The notes under the pieces: model-generated | What the model saw: the letters and a program-made list of their open reading frames with translations, nothing else | Databases searched by the model: none | Told to the model about the DNA's origin: nothing | Shown here: positions 29,818-39,921 of the stretch, in pieces | Layout: each line of letters begins with the position of its first letter | How positions within the stretch are numbered: the first letter of the stretch is position 1 | Program-made: the position numbers and the translations under genes | Assembly (NCBI RefSeq): GCF_014648195.1 | Contig: NZ_BMQQ01000004.1 | Location: 108,851 to 172,850 of the forward strand | Source: Streptomyces purpureus | Lineage (GTDB): Bacteria > Actinomycetota > Actinomycetes > Streptomycetales > Streptomycetaceae | DNA: 64,000 nucleotides | Direction: 5' to 3'

Positions 29818-30659
29818 CGCAGCTCCTCGTGCCAGGCCCGTACGGCCTGCTGGTAGTCGTCCTCGCTCTTGCCGGAGAGGAACCGCTCGGCGAACGCGGG
29901 CCAGGGCGTGGTCGCGTACATCTTCTGGAAGGGCTCGTCGCGGTCGTGGTCGGGGACGCAGGAGGTGAAATGGGCGCCGTTGGGGGTCTCGACGACGCCC
30001 GTGACGCTGTGCCGGCTGACGAGCAGGGACTGCGGGGCGGTGTCGCGGGCGAACCGGTCGACGAGCTGTTCGCAGGAGACGTACGCGGTGTCGGCGGCCT
30101 CGCAGAAGAGGTCGTCGAAGTACGGGTCGGGGCCGAGGTACTGGCCGTTGCCCAGCCGGTCGGCGCGGTTGAGATGGACGAAGGCGGCGTCCATGCGCAG
30201 CGCGGGCACGGCGACGAACGTCTCGCCGTCCTCGTACGGTGAGGTGACCGTCCGCAGCCCGGCGTTGACCGTCATGACGTCGGAGCCGAGACCGGCCCGG
30301 ACGGGCATGAACGGCAGCCGGTTGGCGGCGGCGTGCAGACCCCACATGAACATGGCCTCGTCGAGCTCGGTCAGGGCGAAGGCGCCGGATTCCCGGGCGG
30401 CACGGAAGTGCGGTTCGAGGGGGATGGAGTCGAGGGTGACGAAGGCGGCGACCAGCTTGCGGATCCGGCCGGCGGCGGCGAGCAGACCGACGTCGGGGCC
30501 GCCGTAGGAGACCACGGTGAGATCGGTGATCTCGGACCGGAGCAGCGCTCTGACCAGGGCCATCGGCTTGCGCCGGGAGCCCCAGCCGCCGATGCCGAGG
30601 GTCATGCCGGAGCGGAGACGGCCCACAACCTCCTCGGGGGTCATGGTCTTGTCGGTCAC
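29814..30659 (-). CDS. ipdA: IpdA-like CoA-transferase-fold hydrolase, alpha subunit
   Basis: Alpha subunit (281 aa) of the ring-C hydrolase IpdAB. The class I CoA-transferase start is MTPEEVVGRLRSGMTLGIGG followed by WGSRRKPMALVRALLRS; SYGGPDVGLL and the C-terminal WHEELR are consistent with the steroid-type subfamily. GTG start chosen because it overlaps the echA20 stop (GTGA). With EchA20, IpdB and IpdC it forms an uninterrupted leftward operon whose promoter has the second KstR2-type operator. Confidence 0.85.
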   Translation of the reverse strand: MTDKTMTPEEVVGRLRSGMTLGIGGWGSRRKPMALVRALLRSEITDLTVVSYGGPDVGLLAAAGRIRKLVAAFVTLDSIPLEPHFRAARESGAFALTELDEAMFMWGLHAAANRLPFMPVRAGLGSDVMTVNAGLRTVTSPYEDGETFVAVPALRMDAAFVHLNRADRLGNGQYLGPDPYFDDLFCEAADTAYVSCEQLVDRFARDTAPQSLLVSRHSVTGVVETPNGAHFTSCVPDHDRDEPFQKMYATTPWPAFAERFLSGKSEDDYQQAVRAWHEELR

Positions 30660-31417
30660 GAGGCGCCCTCCTCGGCCGTGTCCTTGCCGAAGGTGTCGCG
30701 GACGCGATCGGCGACCCCGCTGAGGTTCGCCTCGAAGGTGAAGCCCTGCTCGAAGCGGTAGCTGCGGCGCACGTCCACGGGGTCGATGCCGTTGATGGCG
30801 GCCTTGGCGAGCCGGATCAGATACCCGTCCTTACGCGCGATCTCACCCGCCAACTCCAATGCGGTGGTGAGGAGTTCGGCGCGCGGCACGACCTTCCAGA
30901 CCGAGCCGTGGGCGTGGAGTTCGGCGGCGGTGGCCGTCCGGGAGGTGTAGTACAGCGCCCGCATCAGATGCTGCGGGACCAGCCGGGCGAGGTGGGTGGC
31001 GGCGCCCAGCGCGCCCCGGTCCAGCTCCGGCAGTCCGAAGACGGCGTCGTCGGAGGCGACGATCACGTCCGCGTTGCCGGCCAGGCCGATGCCGCCGCCC
31101 AGACAGAAGCCGCCGACCGCCGCGACGACCGGCACCTCGCAGTCGTACACCGCCGAAAAGGCCTCATAACAACCGTGGTTGGCGCCGATCAGCGCGCTGT
31201 GGCCGCGGTCGCGCTGCATCTCCTTGATGTCCACGCCCGCGTTGAAGCCCCGGCCCTCGGCGGCCAGCACCACACAGCGGTTGTCCGGATCGCGGCCGGC
31301 CGCGCGCAGCGCCTCGGCGAGGTCGAACCAGCCTTGCGCGGGCAGGGCGTTGACGGGCGGGAAGTCGACGGTGACCAGGGCGATGCCCTTGTCCGGGCGT
31401 GCGGTGGAGACACCCAT
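30656..31417 (-). CDS. echA20: enoyl-CoA hydratase/isomerase family, EchA20-like ring-D hydrolase
   Basis: Crotonase-fold protein (253 aa). Features: RGFNAGVDIKEMQ (first oxyanion-hole region), GGFCLGGGIGLAGNADVIVA (second), and FGLPELDRGALGA. EchA20 opens ring D of the hydrindane dione CoA ester. ATG at 31417 fits the start of homology; an ATG at 31447 would lie within the operator. GGAAAGG of the inverted repeat lies 17 bases before the ATG, so initiation is not fully clear. First gene of the echA20-ipdABC operon, divergent from two SDR genes. Confidence 0.83.
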   Translation of the reverse strand: MGVSTARPDKGIALVTVDFPPVNALPAQGWFDLAEALRAAGRDPDNRCVVLAAEGRGFNAGVDIKEMQRDRGHSALIGANHGCYEAFSAVYDCEVPVVAAVGGFCLGGGIGLAGNADVIVASDDAVFGLPELDRGALGAATHLARLVPQHLMRALYYTSRTATAAELHAHGSVWKVVPRAELLTTALELAGEIARKDGYLIRLAKAAINGIDPVDVRRSYRFEQGFTFEANLSGVADRVRDTFGKDTAEEGAS

Positions 31418-31427
31418 GAGAGGATCA

Positions 31428-31480
31428 GCTACCTTTCCACCAAACATTTGTTAGGTGACTGCTTGGTGAGGAAAGGTAGC
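31428..31480. promoter_or_regulatory. divergent promoter: KstR2-like operator copy 2 inside a long inverted repeat
   Basis: The operator at 31436-31455 (reverse complement CCTAACAAATGTTTGGTGGA) shares 17 of 20 bases with the copy at 22321. It lies in a longer inverted repeat: arm GCTACCTTTCC-ACCAA at 31428-31443 and arm TTGGTGAGGAAAGGTAGC at 31463-31480, complementary except for a 2-base bulge. The arms carry the GGAAAGG sequences that precede both divergent genes. Confidence 0.75.
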
Positions 31481-31485
31481 AGCGG

Positions 31486-32259
31486 ATGGAGCTGGACGGG
31501 AGGGTTGCCGTCGTCACCGGCGGCACCCGCGGTGTGGGCGCGGGCATCACGCGGGCCTTTCTCCGGGCGGGCGCCCACGTCGTGGTCTGCGCCCGCAGAC
31601 CACCGGACGCGCCCCTCGAAGAGGCGGGCCGCACCGCCGAGTTCCACCCCCTCGACCTGAGGGACGAGACCGCGGTCACCGCGTTCTTCGACCGCGTCGC
31701 CCAGACGTGCGGACGGCTCGACGTGCTGGTGAACAACGCCGGCGGAACCCCCTACCGGCTCCTCGGCGAGGGCGCCGCCGCCCAGCACGCCCGGGTCGTC
31801 GCGCTCAACCTGATCGCACCGCTGACCGCCTCGCTCGCCGCCCACGGGCCGCTGACGGCCGCGCGCGGCTCGGTCGTGATGGTCGGCAGCGTCAGCGGCA
31901 CCCGCCCCTCCCCGGGCACCGCCGCCTACGGCGCCGCCAAGGCCGGCCTGGAGAACCTCGCCCGGTCGATGGCGGTGGAATGGGCGCCCGACGTCCGGGT
32001 CAACACCCTTCTCCTCGGCATGGTCCGCACCGAACTGTCCCACCTGCACTACGGCGACGACGACGGCCTCGCCGCCGTCGGCCGGACCGTACCGCTGGGC
32101 CGCCTCGCCGAACCGTCCGACGTCGGCGAGGCGGCCGTCTTCCTCGCCTCCGACCGGGCCGCGTACGTCTCGGGGGCGTCGCTTCTGGTGCACGGCGGGG
32201 GAGAGCGCCCCGCGTTCCTGGATGCCGCGACCGTCAACACCGTCGACAAGGAGAGCTGA
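31486..32259 (+). CDS. SDR oxidoreductase in KstR2-type cluster
   Basis: Classical SDR (257 aa): cofactor motif TGGTRGVG (11-18), NNAG (NNAGG) in the middle, and YGAAKAG catalytic pair, with VRVNTLLLGMVRTEL. It resembles the SDR encoded next to echA20 in mycobacterial KstR2 regulons (Rv3549c position). Probable 3-hydroxyacyl-CoA or ring-hydroxyl dehydrogenase acting on C/D-ring products. ATG at 31486 follows GGAAAGG. It is 1 base from the next SDR gene (TGAG-ATG), so the two form an operon controlled by the operator upstream. Confidence 0.78.
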   Translation: MELDGRVAVVTGGTRGVGAGITRAFLRAGAHVVVCARRPPDAPLEEAGRTAEFHPLDLRDETAVTAFFDRVAQTCGRLDVLVNNAGGTPYRLLGEGAAAQHARVVALNLIAPLTASLAAHGPLTAARGSVVMVGSVSGTRPSPGTAAYGAAKAGLENLARSMAVEWAPDVRVNTLLLGMVRTELSHLHYGDDDGLAAVGRTVPLGRLAEPSDVGEAAVFLASDRAAYVSGASLLVHGGGERPAFLDAATVNTVDKES

Positions 32260-32260
32260 G

Positions 32261-33145
32261 ATGGGCATCTGCGACGGGCGGGTCGTGATCGTGACGGGCG
32301 CGGGACGGGGACTGGGCCGGGCCCACGCACTCGCCTTCGCGGCGGAGGGGGCGCGGGTCGTCGTCAACGACCTCGGCGTCGGCCTGGACGGCTCGGGCCC
32401 CTCCGCCTCCCCGGCACAGCAGGTCGTGGACGAAATCCGCCGCGCGGGCGGCGAGGCGTGCGCCCACGGCGGTGACATCGCGACGGGGGAGGGGGCGGCG
32501 TCACTCGTGGCCGCCGCGCTCGACACGTACGGACGGCTCGACACCCTCGTCAACAACGCCGGCTTCCTGCGCGACCGGATGCTCGTCAACCTCGACGAGG
32601 ACGACTGGGACGCCGTACTCCGCGTCCACGTGAAGGGTCACTTCCTGCCCCTCAAACACGCGGCGGCCCACTGGCGCGCGGCGTCGAAGGCGGGCCGCCC
32701 GGTGGCGGCCCGGGTCGTCAACACCACCTCCGGCGCGGGCCTCCTGGGCAGCGTCGGCCAGGCCAGCTACGCGGCGGCGAAGGCCGCGATCGTCGCCCTG
32801 ACCCTCGTCGCTGCGGAGGAACTGCGCCGCTACGGCGTCCAGGCCAACGCGATCGCCCCGGCGGCCAGAACCCGCATGACCGAACAGACCTACGCCAGCC
32901 TCCAGGGCGTCCCGGAAGACGTCTCCCCCCTCGTCGTCTGGCTGGGCTCGACGTCCTCGGCGGGCGTGTCGGGCCGCGTCTTCGAGGCGGAAGCAGGCCG
33001 CATCACGGTGATGGAGGGCTGGCACCCCGGCCCCACGACGGACAAGGGCACCCGCTGGACCCCGACGGAGGCGGGCGAGACGGCCTTGAAGCTCCTGTCA
33101 GCGGCGCGGCCGCCGGGGGAGGTGTACGGGGCGGCGGGGGGCTGA
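32261..33145 (+). CDS. SDR oxidoreductase, (R)-hydroxyacyl-CoA dehydrogenase-like, in KstR2-type cluster
   Basis: SDR (294 aa) of the multifunctional-enzyme type: TGAGRGLGRAHALAFAAEGA (cofactor site), VVNDLGVGLDGSG (NAD ribose loop typical of peroxisomal MFE and Rv3548c-like proteins), NNAG, and YAAAKAA. The C-terminal 50 residues extend past the SDR core. Acts presumably on hydroxyacyl-CoA formed in C/D-ring degradation. AGGAGAG... (GGAGAGC) lies just before the ATG within the end of the preceding gene. Last gene of the rightward pair. Confidence 0.78.
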   Translation: MGICDGRVVIVTGAGRGLGRAHALAFAAEGARVVVNDLGVGLDGSGPSASPAQQVVDEIRRAGGEACAHGGDIATGEGAASLVAAALDTYGRLDTLVNNAGFLRDRMLVNLDEDDWDAVLRVHVKGHFLPLKHAAAHWRAASKAGRPVAARVVNTTSGAGLLGSVGQASYAAAKAAIVALTLVAAEELRRYGVQANAIAPAARTRMTEQTYASLQGVPEDVSPLVVWLGSTSSAGVSGRVFEAEAGRITVMEGWHPGPTTDKGTRWTPTEAGETALKLLSAARPPGEVYGAAGG

Positions 33146-33389
33146 GGGGGGAGGGGGCGGTGCGTGGCGCGGGGCCCGCTCGGCGGCGGGGCGAGAGAGT
33201 GGCCCGCTGCCGACGACGGCGGGTTGCGGCCGCGTCGCGCGGCCCCAACGGGCCTACACCCCCGGGCCCCGGTGGGTGGGAGGCTGCCCGGCCCTCAGCA
33301 CCGGCGGGTGGCGGCCGTCCCGTCGGCGCGTACGGCGGCCGCCCCACCCGGCGCGTACGGGCGGCCCGCCCCTCCACGCCCCCGCCCCC

Positions 33390-34919
33390 TCAGCGGTACC
33401 TCGGCGTCGTCCACTCCAGGCGCGTTCTCGTCAGCGGGTCCTGGATGTGGGACAGGGCGTCGAGGGCCGTGTCGCGGGCGCTGCCGTCCGGGTCCTCGTC
33501 GGCGAGGAGGCGGGTCAAGGGGGCGATCGCGCGCGGGTCCTGGCGGATCGCCAGGCCGCGGGCCGCCTCCGCGACGACGTCCGGGTCCGGGTCGTCGAGG
33601 CGGTCGGCGAGGGCCGAGCGCAGCTCGGGGGAGTCGTCCGGGAGCTCCGCGAGGGCCAGCGTCGCCCAGTCCCGGACCCCTTCGTCAGCGTCCCGGCTCA
33701 GGCCCACCAGGACCGCGCCCGCCTCCGCGTGCCCCGCGGGCACCATGCCGACCAGCGCGACCGCCACCCGCCGCCGCACCTCCGGCTCCGGGTGCCCCGC
33801 GCACGACAGCACCTCCGGCAGCGCCGCCGGGTCCCCGTACTGCCCGAGCGCGGCGATCACCGCCCGTACCAGCTCCTCGTCCTGCGCCTCCCGCGCCAGC
33901 TCCCGCAGCAGCGGCACCGCCCGGGCCCCGGCCCCCAGCCCGCCCAGCACGTCCACACCGAGCGCCTGCCGCAGCACGTCGTCGCTCGCGCACCACGCCG
34001 CGGCCGTCTCGAAGGTGTCCTCGTCGGCGCGGGCACGCAGCGTCGACACCACCTCGATCCAGTCGTCCAGCTCGGGATCCCCGCAGCTCAGGGCGCGGAC
34101 CGCCAGCTCCTCGTCCGGGGTGCGGATGCCGAGCGCCACCTCCAGCATCGTCGCGATCGCCGCATGCCCGGTCTGCTGCTCCTGGCCCGTGGTCGGGCGG
34201 CCGTCGCGCACGATCTCGACGACGACGGTGATCCCGCCGTCCTCCGGCACACGCCGTGACACCACCTCGAACGAGCCGTCCTCGACGCCGCCCTCCATCT
34301 CCACCAGGGAGTCCCGCAGCACCTGCTCCACATCCGCCCCGATCCAGCGCCGCGCCTCCGCCAGCGCCTCGGTCAGGGCCGGACGCGTCGCCCCGGCGCC
34401 GTGCCGCAGCAGCGCCCGTACCGTCGTCGCCGAGCCGCGGCGGGCCGCCGCGACCAGCGGCGGAAGTCCGTTCGCGCCGGGCAGGAGCGGGTCGGCGCCG
34501 TGTTCGAGGAGGGCCTCGACTGTGTCCGCATGGCCCTGCTGGACCGCCCAGGACATCGCGTTCCAGTTGTACGACTCCCGCAGATCCACCTGCGCCCCGG
34601 CGGCCAGCAGCGCCCGCACCACCTCCGTATGGCCCCCGCACGCGGCGCCGCACAGCGGCAGCTCCCCGCCGTCCTCGCCGCTGGCCCCGTCGGGGTCGGC
34701 GCCGGCCGCCAGCAGCAGCCGGACGATCACTGGCTCGTCGCTGACGGAAGCGCGGTAGAGCGGCGTCTCCCCGTCCGGGTCGGCCGCGTCGGCGGGGACC
34801 CCCGCCCGCAGCAGCCGGACGACGGCGTCCGCGTCGCCGCCGTGCACCGCCTCGAACAGGCCGTCCGTACCCACCCCGTCCGTACCCACCCCGTCCGTAC
34901 CCACCTTGTCCGTACTCAT
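33390..34919 (-). CDS. ankyrin-repeat/HEAT-repeat scaffold protein
   Basis: Protein of 509 aa built from two kinds of repeat. Residues about 15-170 form four to five ankyrin repeats (for example DGETPLYRASVSDEPVIVRL and NAMSWAVQQGHADTVEALLE). A middle domain is unassigned. The last 200 residues are HEAT/PBS-type helical pairs (LRELAREAQDEELVRAVIAA and RLDDPDPDVVAEAARGLAIR). No catalytic motif is visible, so a binding or scaffold role is likely. The N-terminus has three VGTDG repeats from an 18-bp tandem. ATG at 34919 follows GAGGTGGGC. Partner unknown. Confidence 0.8.
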   Translation of the reverse strand: MSTDKVGTDGVGTDGVGTDGLFEAVHGGDADAVVRLLRAGVPADAADPDGETPLYRASVSDEPVIVRLLLAAGADPDGASGEDGGELPLCGAACGGHTEVVRALLAAGAQVDLRESYNWNAMSWAVQQGHADTVEALLEHGADPLLPGANGLPPLVAAARRGSATTVRALLRHGAGATRPALTEALAEARRWIGADVEQVLRDSLVEMEGGVEDGSFEVVSRRVPEDGGITVVVEIVRDGRPTTGQEQQTGHAAIATMLEVALGIRTPDEELAVRALSCGDPELDDWIEVVSTLRARADEDTFETAAAWCASDDVLRQALGVDVLGGLGAGARAVPLLRELAREAQDEELVRAVIAALGQYGDPAALPEVLSCAGHPEPEVRRRVAVALVGMVPAGHAEAGAVLVGLSRDADEGVRDWATLALAELPDDSPELRSALADRLDDPDPDVVAEAARGLAIRQDPRAIAPLTRLLADEDPDGSARDTALDALSHIQDPLTRTRLEWTTPRYR

Positions 34920-34996
34920 CCCGCCCACCTCGGGTGCCACGTCACACTGCGCCACGTCACACTGCACGTCATAAGGGCAACCCTACGGAAACCGGA

Positions 34997-36868
<1,872 letters not shown>

Positions 36869-36918
36869 CCCAGCCCGCACCAGCGGGTGAACCGTGGCCC
36901 GCGATAGCGGGCGAACCG

Positions 36919-36950
36919 GGGGCGGGCCAGCCACACGGCCCGCCCCTTCG
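36919..36950 (+). terminator. hairpin terminator between trypsin and galactosidase genes
   Basis: GGGGCGGGCC (36919-36928) and GGCCCGCCCC (36937-36946) form a 10-bp perfect stem with an 8-base loop, followed by TTCG. It lies between convergent genes and may act on both strands. Confidence 0.75.
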
Positions 36951-37029
36951 CTCCGCCCCCTCACAGCTGCACCCTCCTCCCACAGCTGCACCCCCGGGCC
37001 ACGCCTCCTCGGAACAGCCGCACGTCCCC

Positions 37030-38784
37030 TCAGGACAGCCGCACACCCGCGTCCGCACCGGCCCCCTCCAGCTCCAGCACCCATACCTCGTTGCCACCCT
37101 CCCGCAACACCGGCCCCGGCACGAACAGCGCCTCCTGCGGGCCGACCGACCAGTACCGGCCCAGACAGAAACCGTTCACCCACACGAAGCCCCGGCCCCA
37201 GCCCGGCAACCGCAGCCACGCATCGCCGCGTACGGTCACATCGCACACCCCCCGATACAGCCCCACCCCCTCACCAACCCCGGCGCCCCCCTCCGCCTCC
37301 CGCCCCCGCTCAAGCGCGCGGAACGGCACCTTCGCCACCGCCTCCGGCACGAACGCGTCCAGCCGCAGCCCCCGCGCCCGTACCCCGTGCAGATACTGCC
37401 GCTCATGGCGCACTCCGGCCGTGATCCCCTTCGCCTCACCCAGCCGCGGCCCGTAGTTGACCCGCCCCCACGACTCCACCCACAGCTCCACCGACGCCGG
37501 CCCCGCCACCGCCGCCCCCGGCTCCGCCCGCCGACCGTCCACGTACAACGTCACATGGTCACGCAGCCCCTCCACCGTCAGCGGATACGGCCGCCGCGGC
37601 CCCGGCACCTCCAGCCGGTAGCACACCACCCCCCGGTCCACCCCCAGCTCCTCGAACGCCGGCGGCAGCGGAGTGTCCCACTCCTCGTCCCCGAGCACCT
37701 CCAGGACCTCCCCGAGCGGCGCCCACCCCTCCAGCACAGCCCCCACCGGGCCCGCCAGCCGCACCGGCGCCGCCGGAACCTCCGGCAGCGGCCCCGACGC
37801 GTACGCCGACAGCACCTCCCGGAACCGCCAGAACTTCTCCGTCGGCAACCCCGCCTCATCCACCGGCGCGTCATAGTCGTACGACGTCACCGTCGGCTCC
37901 AAAGGCCCGTCGTGCGCCCCACCCGACCGGTTCGCCCCCGCCCAGCCCGCGAAATTCGTTCCCCCATGCGCCATGTACACATTCACCGACGCCCCGCACT
38001 CCAAAATCTCCCGCAACGCCCCCGCAGCATCCCCCGCATCGCGCACCACACCCTCCTCACCCCAATGCGCGAACCAGCCACACCAGAACTCCATACACAT
38101 CAGCGGCCCCCGCGGCTGATGCCGGCGCAACACCCCGAACGCCTCCCGCGCCCCGGACCCGAAATTCACCGTCGCCAACACCCCCGGCACACTGCCGCCG
38201 GTCAGCATGTGGTCCTCCGGCCCGTCCGAGGTGAACAACGGCACCGTCACATCGCACGCGTGCAGCAGATCCACCACATGACGCAGATAGCCCCGGTCGG
38301 AGCCGTAACTCCCGTACTCGTTCTCCGCCTGCACCATGACCACCGGACCGCCCCGGTCGATCTGCCGCGCCACGACCTGTGGCAGCAGCGCCCGGAACCA
38401 GCGCTCCACATGCACCAGATACTCCGCGTCGTCGGTCCGCACCCGCCGCCCCAGCCGCCCCGTCAGCCAGTGCGGCAACCCGCCGTTCTCCCACTCGGCA
38501 CAGATGTACGGCCCCGGCCGCACGATCGCCCACATCCCGGCCGCCGCCACCACATCAAGGAACCGCCCCAGCGCCCCCACGTCCCGAAACCGCCCCAGCT
38601 CCGGCTCGTGCAGATTCCACGGCACATACGTCTCCACACAGTTGAGCCCCATCGCCCGCAGCATCGCGACCCGATGCCCCCACTGCTCCTCATGCACCCG
38701 GAAGTAGTGCAACGCCCCCGACAGCAGCCGCACCGGCCGCCCGTCCAGCAGAAAATCCTCGTCCCCCACCGTGAACACGCTCAT
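37030..38784 (-). CDS. glycoside hydrolase family 35 beta-galactosidase
   Basis: GH35 enzyme (584 aa) releasing terminal beta-galactose. TIM-barrel motifs: RLLSGALHYFRV, GLNCVETYVPWNLHEP, RPGPYICAEWENGGLPHWL, the acid/base Glu156 in AENEYGSY and the nucleophile Glu232 in MEFWCGWFAHWG. The C-terminal half has the two jelly-roll domains ending in FVWVNGFCLGRYW and LREGGNEVWVLELEG. No signal peptide, so intracellular hydrolysis of imported oligosaccharide is likely. Divergent from an AraC regulator gene, which is its probable activator. Confidence 0.92.
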   Translation of the reverse strand: MSVFTVGDEDFLLDGRPVRLLSGALHYFRVHEEQWGHRVAMLRAMGLNCVETYVPWNLHEPELGRFRDVGALGRFLDVVAAAGMWAIVRPGPYICAEWENGGLPHWLTGRLGRRVRTDDAEYLVHVERWFRALLPQVVARQIDRGGPVVMVQAENEYGSYGSDRGYLRHVVDLLHACDVTVPLFTSDGPEDHMLTGGSVPGVLATVNFGSGAREAFGVLRRHQPRGPLMCMEFWCGWFAHWGEEGVVRDAGDAAGALREILECGASVNVYMAHGGTNFAGWAGANRSGGAHDGPLEPTVTSYDYDAPVDEAGLPTEKFWRFREVLSAYASGPLPEVPAAPVRLAGPVGAVLEGWAPLGEVLEVLGDEEWDTPLPPAFEELGVDRGVVCYRLEVPGPRRPYPLTVEGLRDHVTLYVDGRRAEPGAAVAGPASVELWVESWGRVNYGPRLGEAKGITAGVRHERQYLHGVRARGLRLDAFVPEAVAKVPFRALERGREAEGGAGVGEGVGLYRGVCDVTVRGDAWLRLPGWGRGFVWVNGFCLGRYWSVGPQEALFVPGPVLREGGNEVWVLELEGAGADAGVRLS

Positions 38785-38886
38785 GGCCCCCACCCTCGCC
38801 CTCTGGCGGCCGGCCGGTCCATGGACAAAGATCGGCGCTGATTGGACGCAGTCGCACGGACGTACGGGACGGGGAAGACGGGAACG

Positions 38887-38932
38887 GCGACCGGGACCGG
38901 GACCGGGACCGGGACTGGGACTGGGACTGGGA
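38887..38932. repeat. hexanucleotide tandem array in divergent GH35/araC region
   Basis: Four units of CGGGAC followed by three of TGGGAC, in the 238-bp region between the galactosidase and AraC genes, with further GACCGG(C) repeats to about 38990. It lies in the likely promoter, where copy-number change could alter spacing. Confidence 0.85.
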
Positions 38933-39022
38933 ACGGACCAGGAACGGCGACCGGGAACGGGCCGGCGACCGGCGACCGGCGAGCGTACGCGACGAGCGAC
39001 CGTACGAAAGGGGCGACCGCGG

Positions 39023-39901
39023 ATGTACCACACCTGGATGCGCTACTTCACGCCCAGCCCCGTCCACCACCGCCTCGGACTGGTCTGCCTCGGCGTCGGA
39101 CTCCAGCACGGCACCCTCCCCACCGTCGGCCCCCGCACCCTCGACCACCACGTCGCCGTCGTCATCAGCGCCGGCAGCGGCTGGTACCGCACCACCGACG
39201 GCCGCCGCACCACCATCACCGCCCCCGCCCTCATCTGGCTCACCCCCGGCACCCCCCACCACTACGCCGCCGACCCCACCACCGGCTGGGACGAATGCTT
39301 CGTCGACTTCACCGGCCCCGCCACCACCACCTACACCGAACTCGGCTACATCGAACCCGACCGCCCCGTCGTCCCCCTCGCCGACGCCACCCCCGCCCGC
39401 ACCACCGTCGGCCGCATCGCCCGCGCGGCCCGCCGCGGCAACCCCCTCCTCGAAGTCGAAACCGCCGCCGCCGTCCACGAACTCCTCGTCACCCTCCGCC
39501 GCGCCCGCGCCGACACCACCGCCGACGGCGACCCCCTCCTCACCGCCCTCGCCCGCGACGCCTTCCAGCCACTCTCCGTCGCCGAACACGCCGCCCGCCA
39601 CGGCATGACCGCCACCGAACTACGCACCGCCGTCCGCCGCGCCGCCGGCTGCAGCCCCAAGGACTACCTGCTCTCCCTACGCCTCGGCCGCGCCAAAGAA
39701 CTCCTCGCCGCCACCGAACTCCCCGTCGCCGCCGTCGCCCGCCGCGTCGGCTACGACGACCCCTCCTACTTCTCCCGCCTCTTCACCCGCCGCGTCGGCA
39801 CACCCCCCGTCCGCTTCCGCGAACAACAAGGCCGCACCGTCCCCGGCGGCTGGAGCGACCGCGTCCCAGATCCCGGGCATCCCCCGACAATCACCACATG
39901 A
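39023..39901 (+). CDS. AraC-family transcriptional regulator
   Basis: AraC/XylS regulator (292 aa). N-terminal cupin sensor (about 15-105: LDHHVAVVISAGSGWYRT and WLTPGTPHHYAADP) and two C-terminal HTH motifs, FQPLSVAEHAARHGMTATEL and LPVAAVARRVGYDDPSYFSR with FTRRVGTPPVRFR. The sensor resembles sugar-responsive regulators next to glycosidase genes, so the adjacent GH35 gene is the likely target. ATG at 39023 follows AAAGGGG. The TGA stop overlaps the ATG of the next frame (ATGA at 39898), which would couple it to chorismate mutase if that upstream ATG is used. Confidence 0.87.
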   Translation: MYHTWMRYFTPSPVHHRLGLVCLGVGLQHGTLPTVGPRTLDHHVAVVISAGSGWYRTTDGRRTTITAPALIWLTPGTPHHYAADPTTGWDECFVDFTGPATTTYTELGYIEPDRPVVPLADATPARTTVGRIARAARRGNPLLEVETAAAVHELLVTLRRARADTTADGDPLLTALARDAFQPLSVAEHAARHGMTATELRTAVRRAAGCSPKDYLLSLRLGRAKELLAATELPVAAVARRVGYDDPSYFSRLFTRRVGTPPVRFREQQGRTVPGGWSDRVPDPGHPPTITT

Positions 39902-39921
39902 TCCGTCTAAGCTCGCTGCTC

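Noticed and set aside
38771..39022. N-terminal extension of the AraC regulator
   Set aside because: The upstream frame translates the hexamer array (Pro-Gly and Leu-Gly repeats) and lacks a ribosome site; ATG 39023 with AAAGGGG starts where the sensor domain begins.
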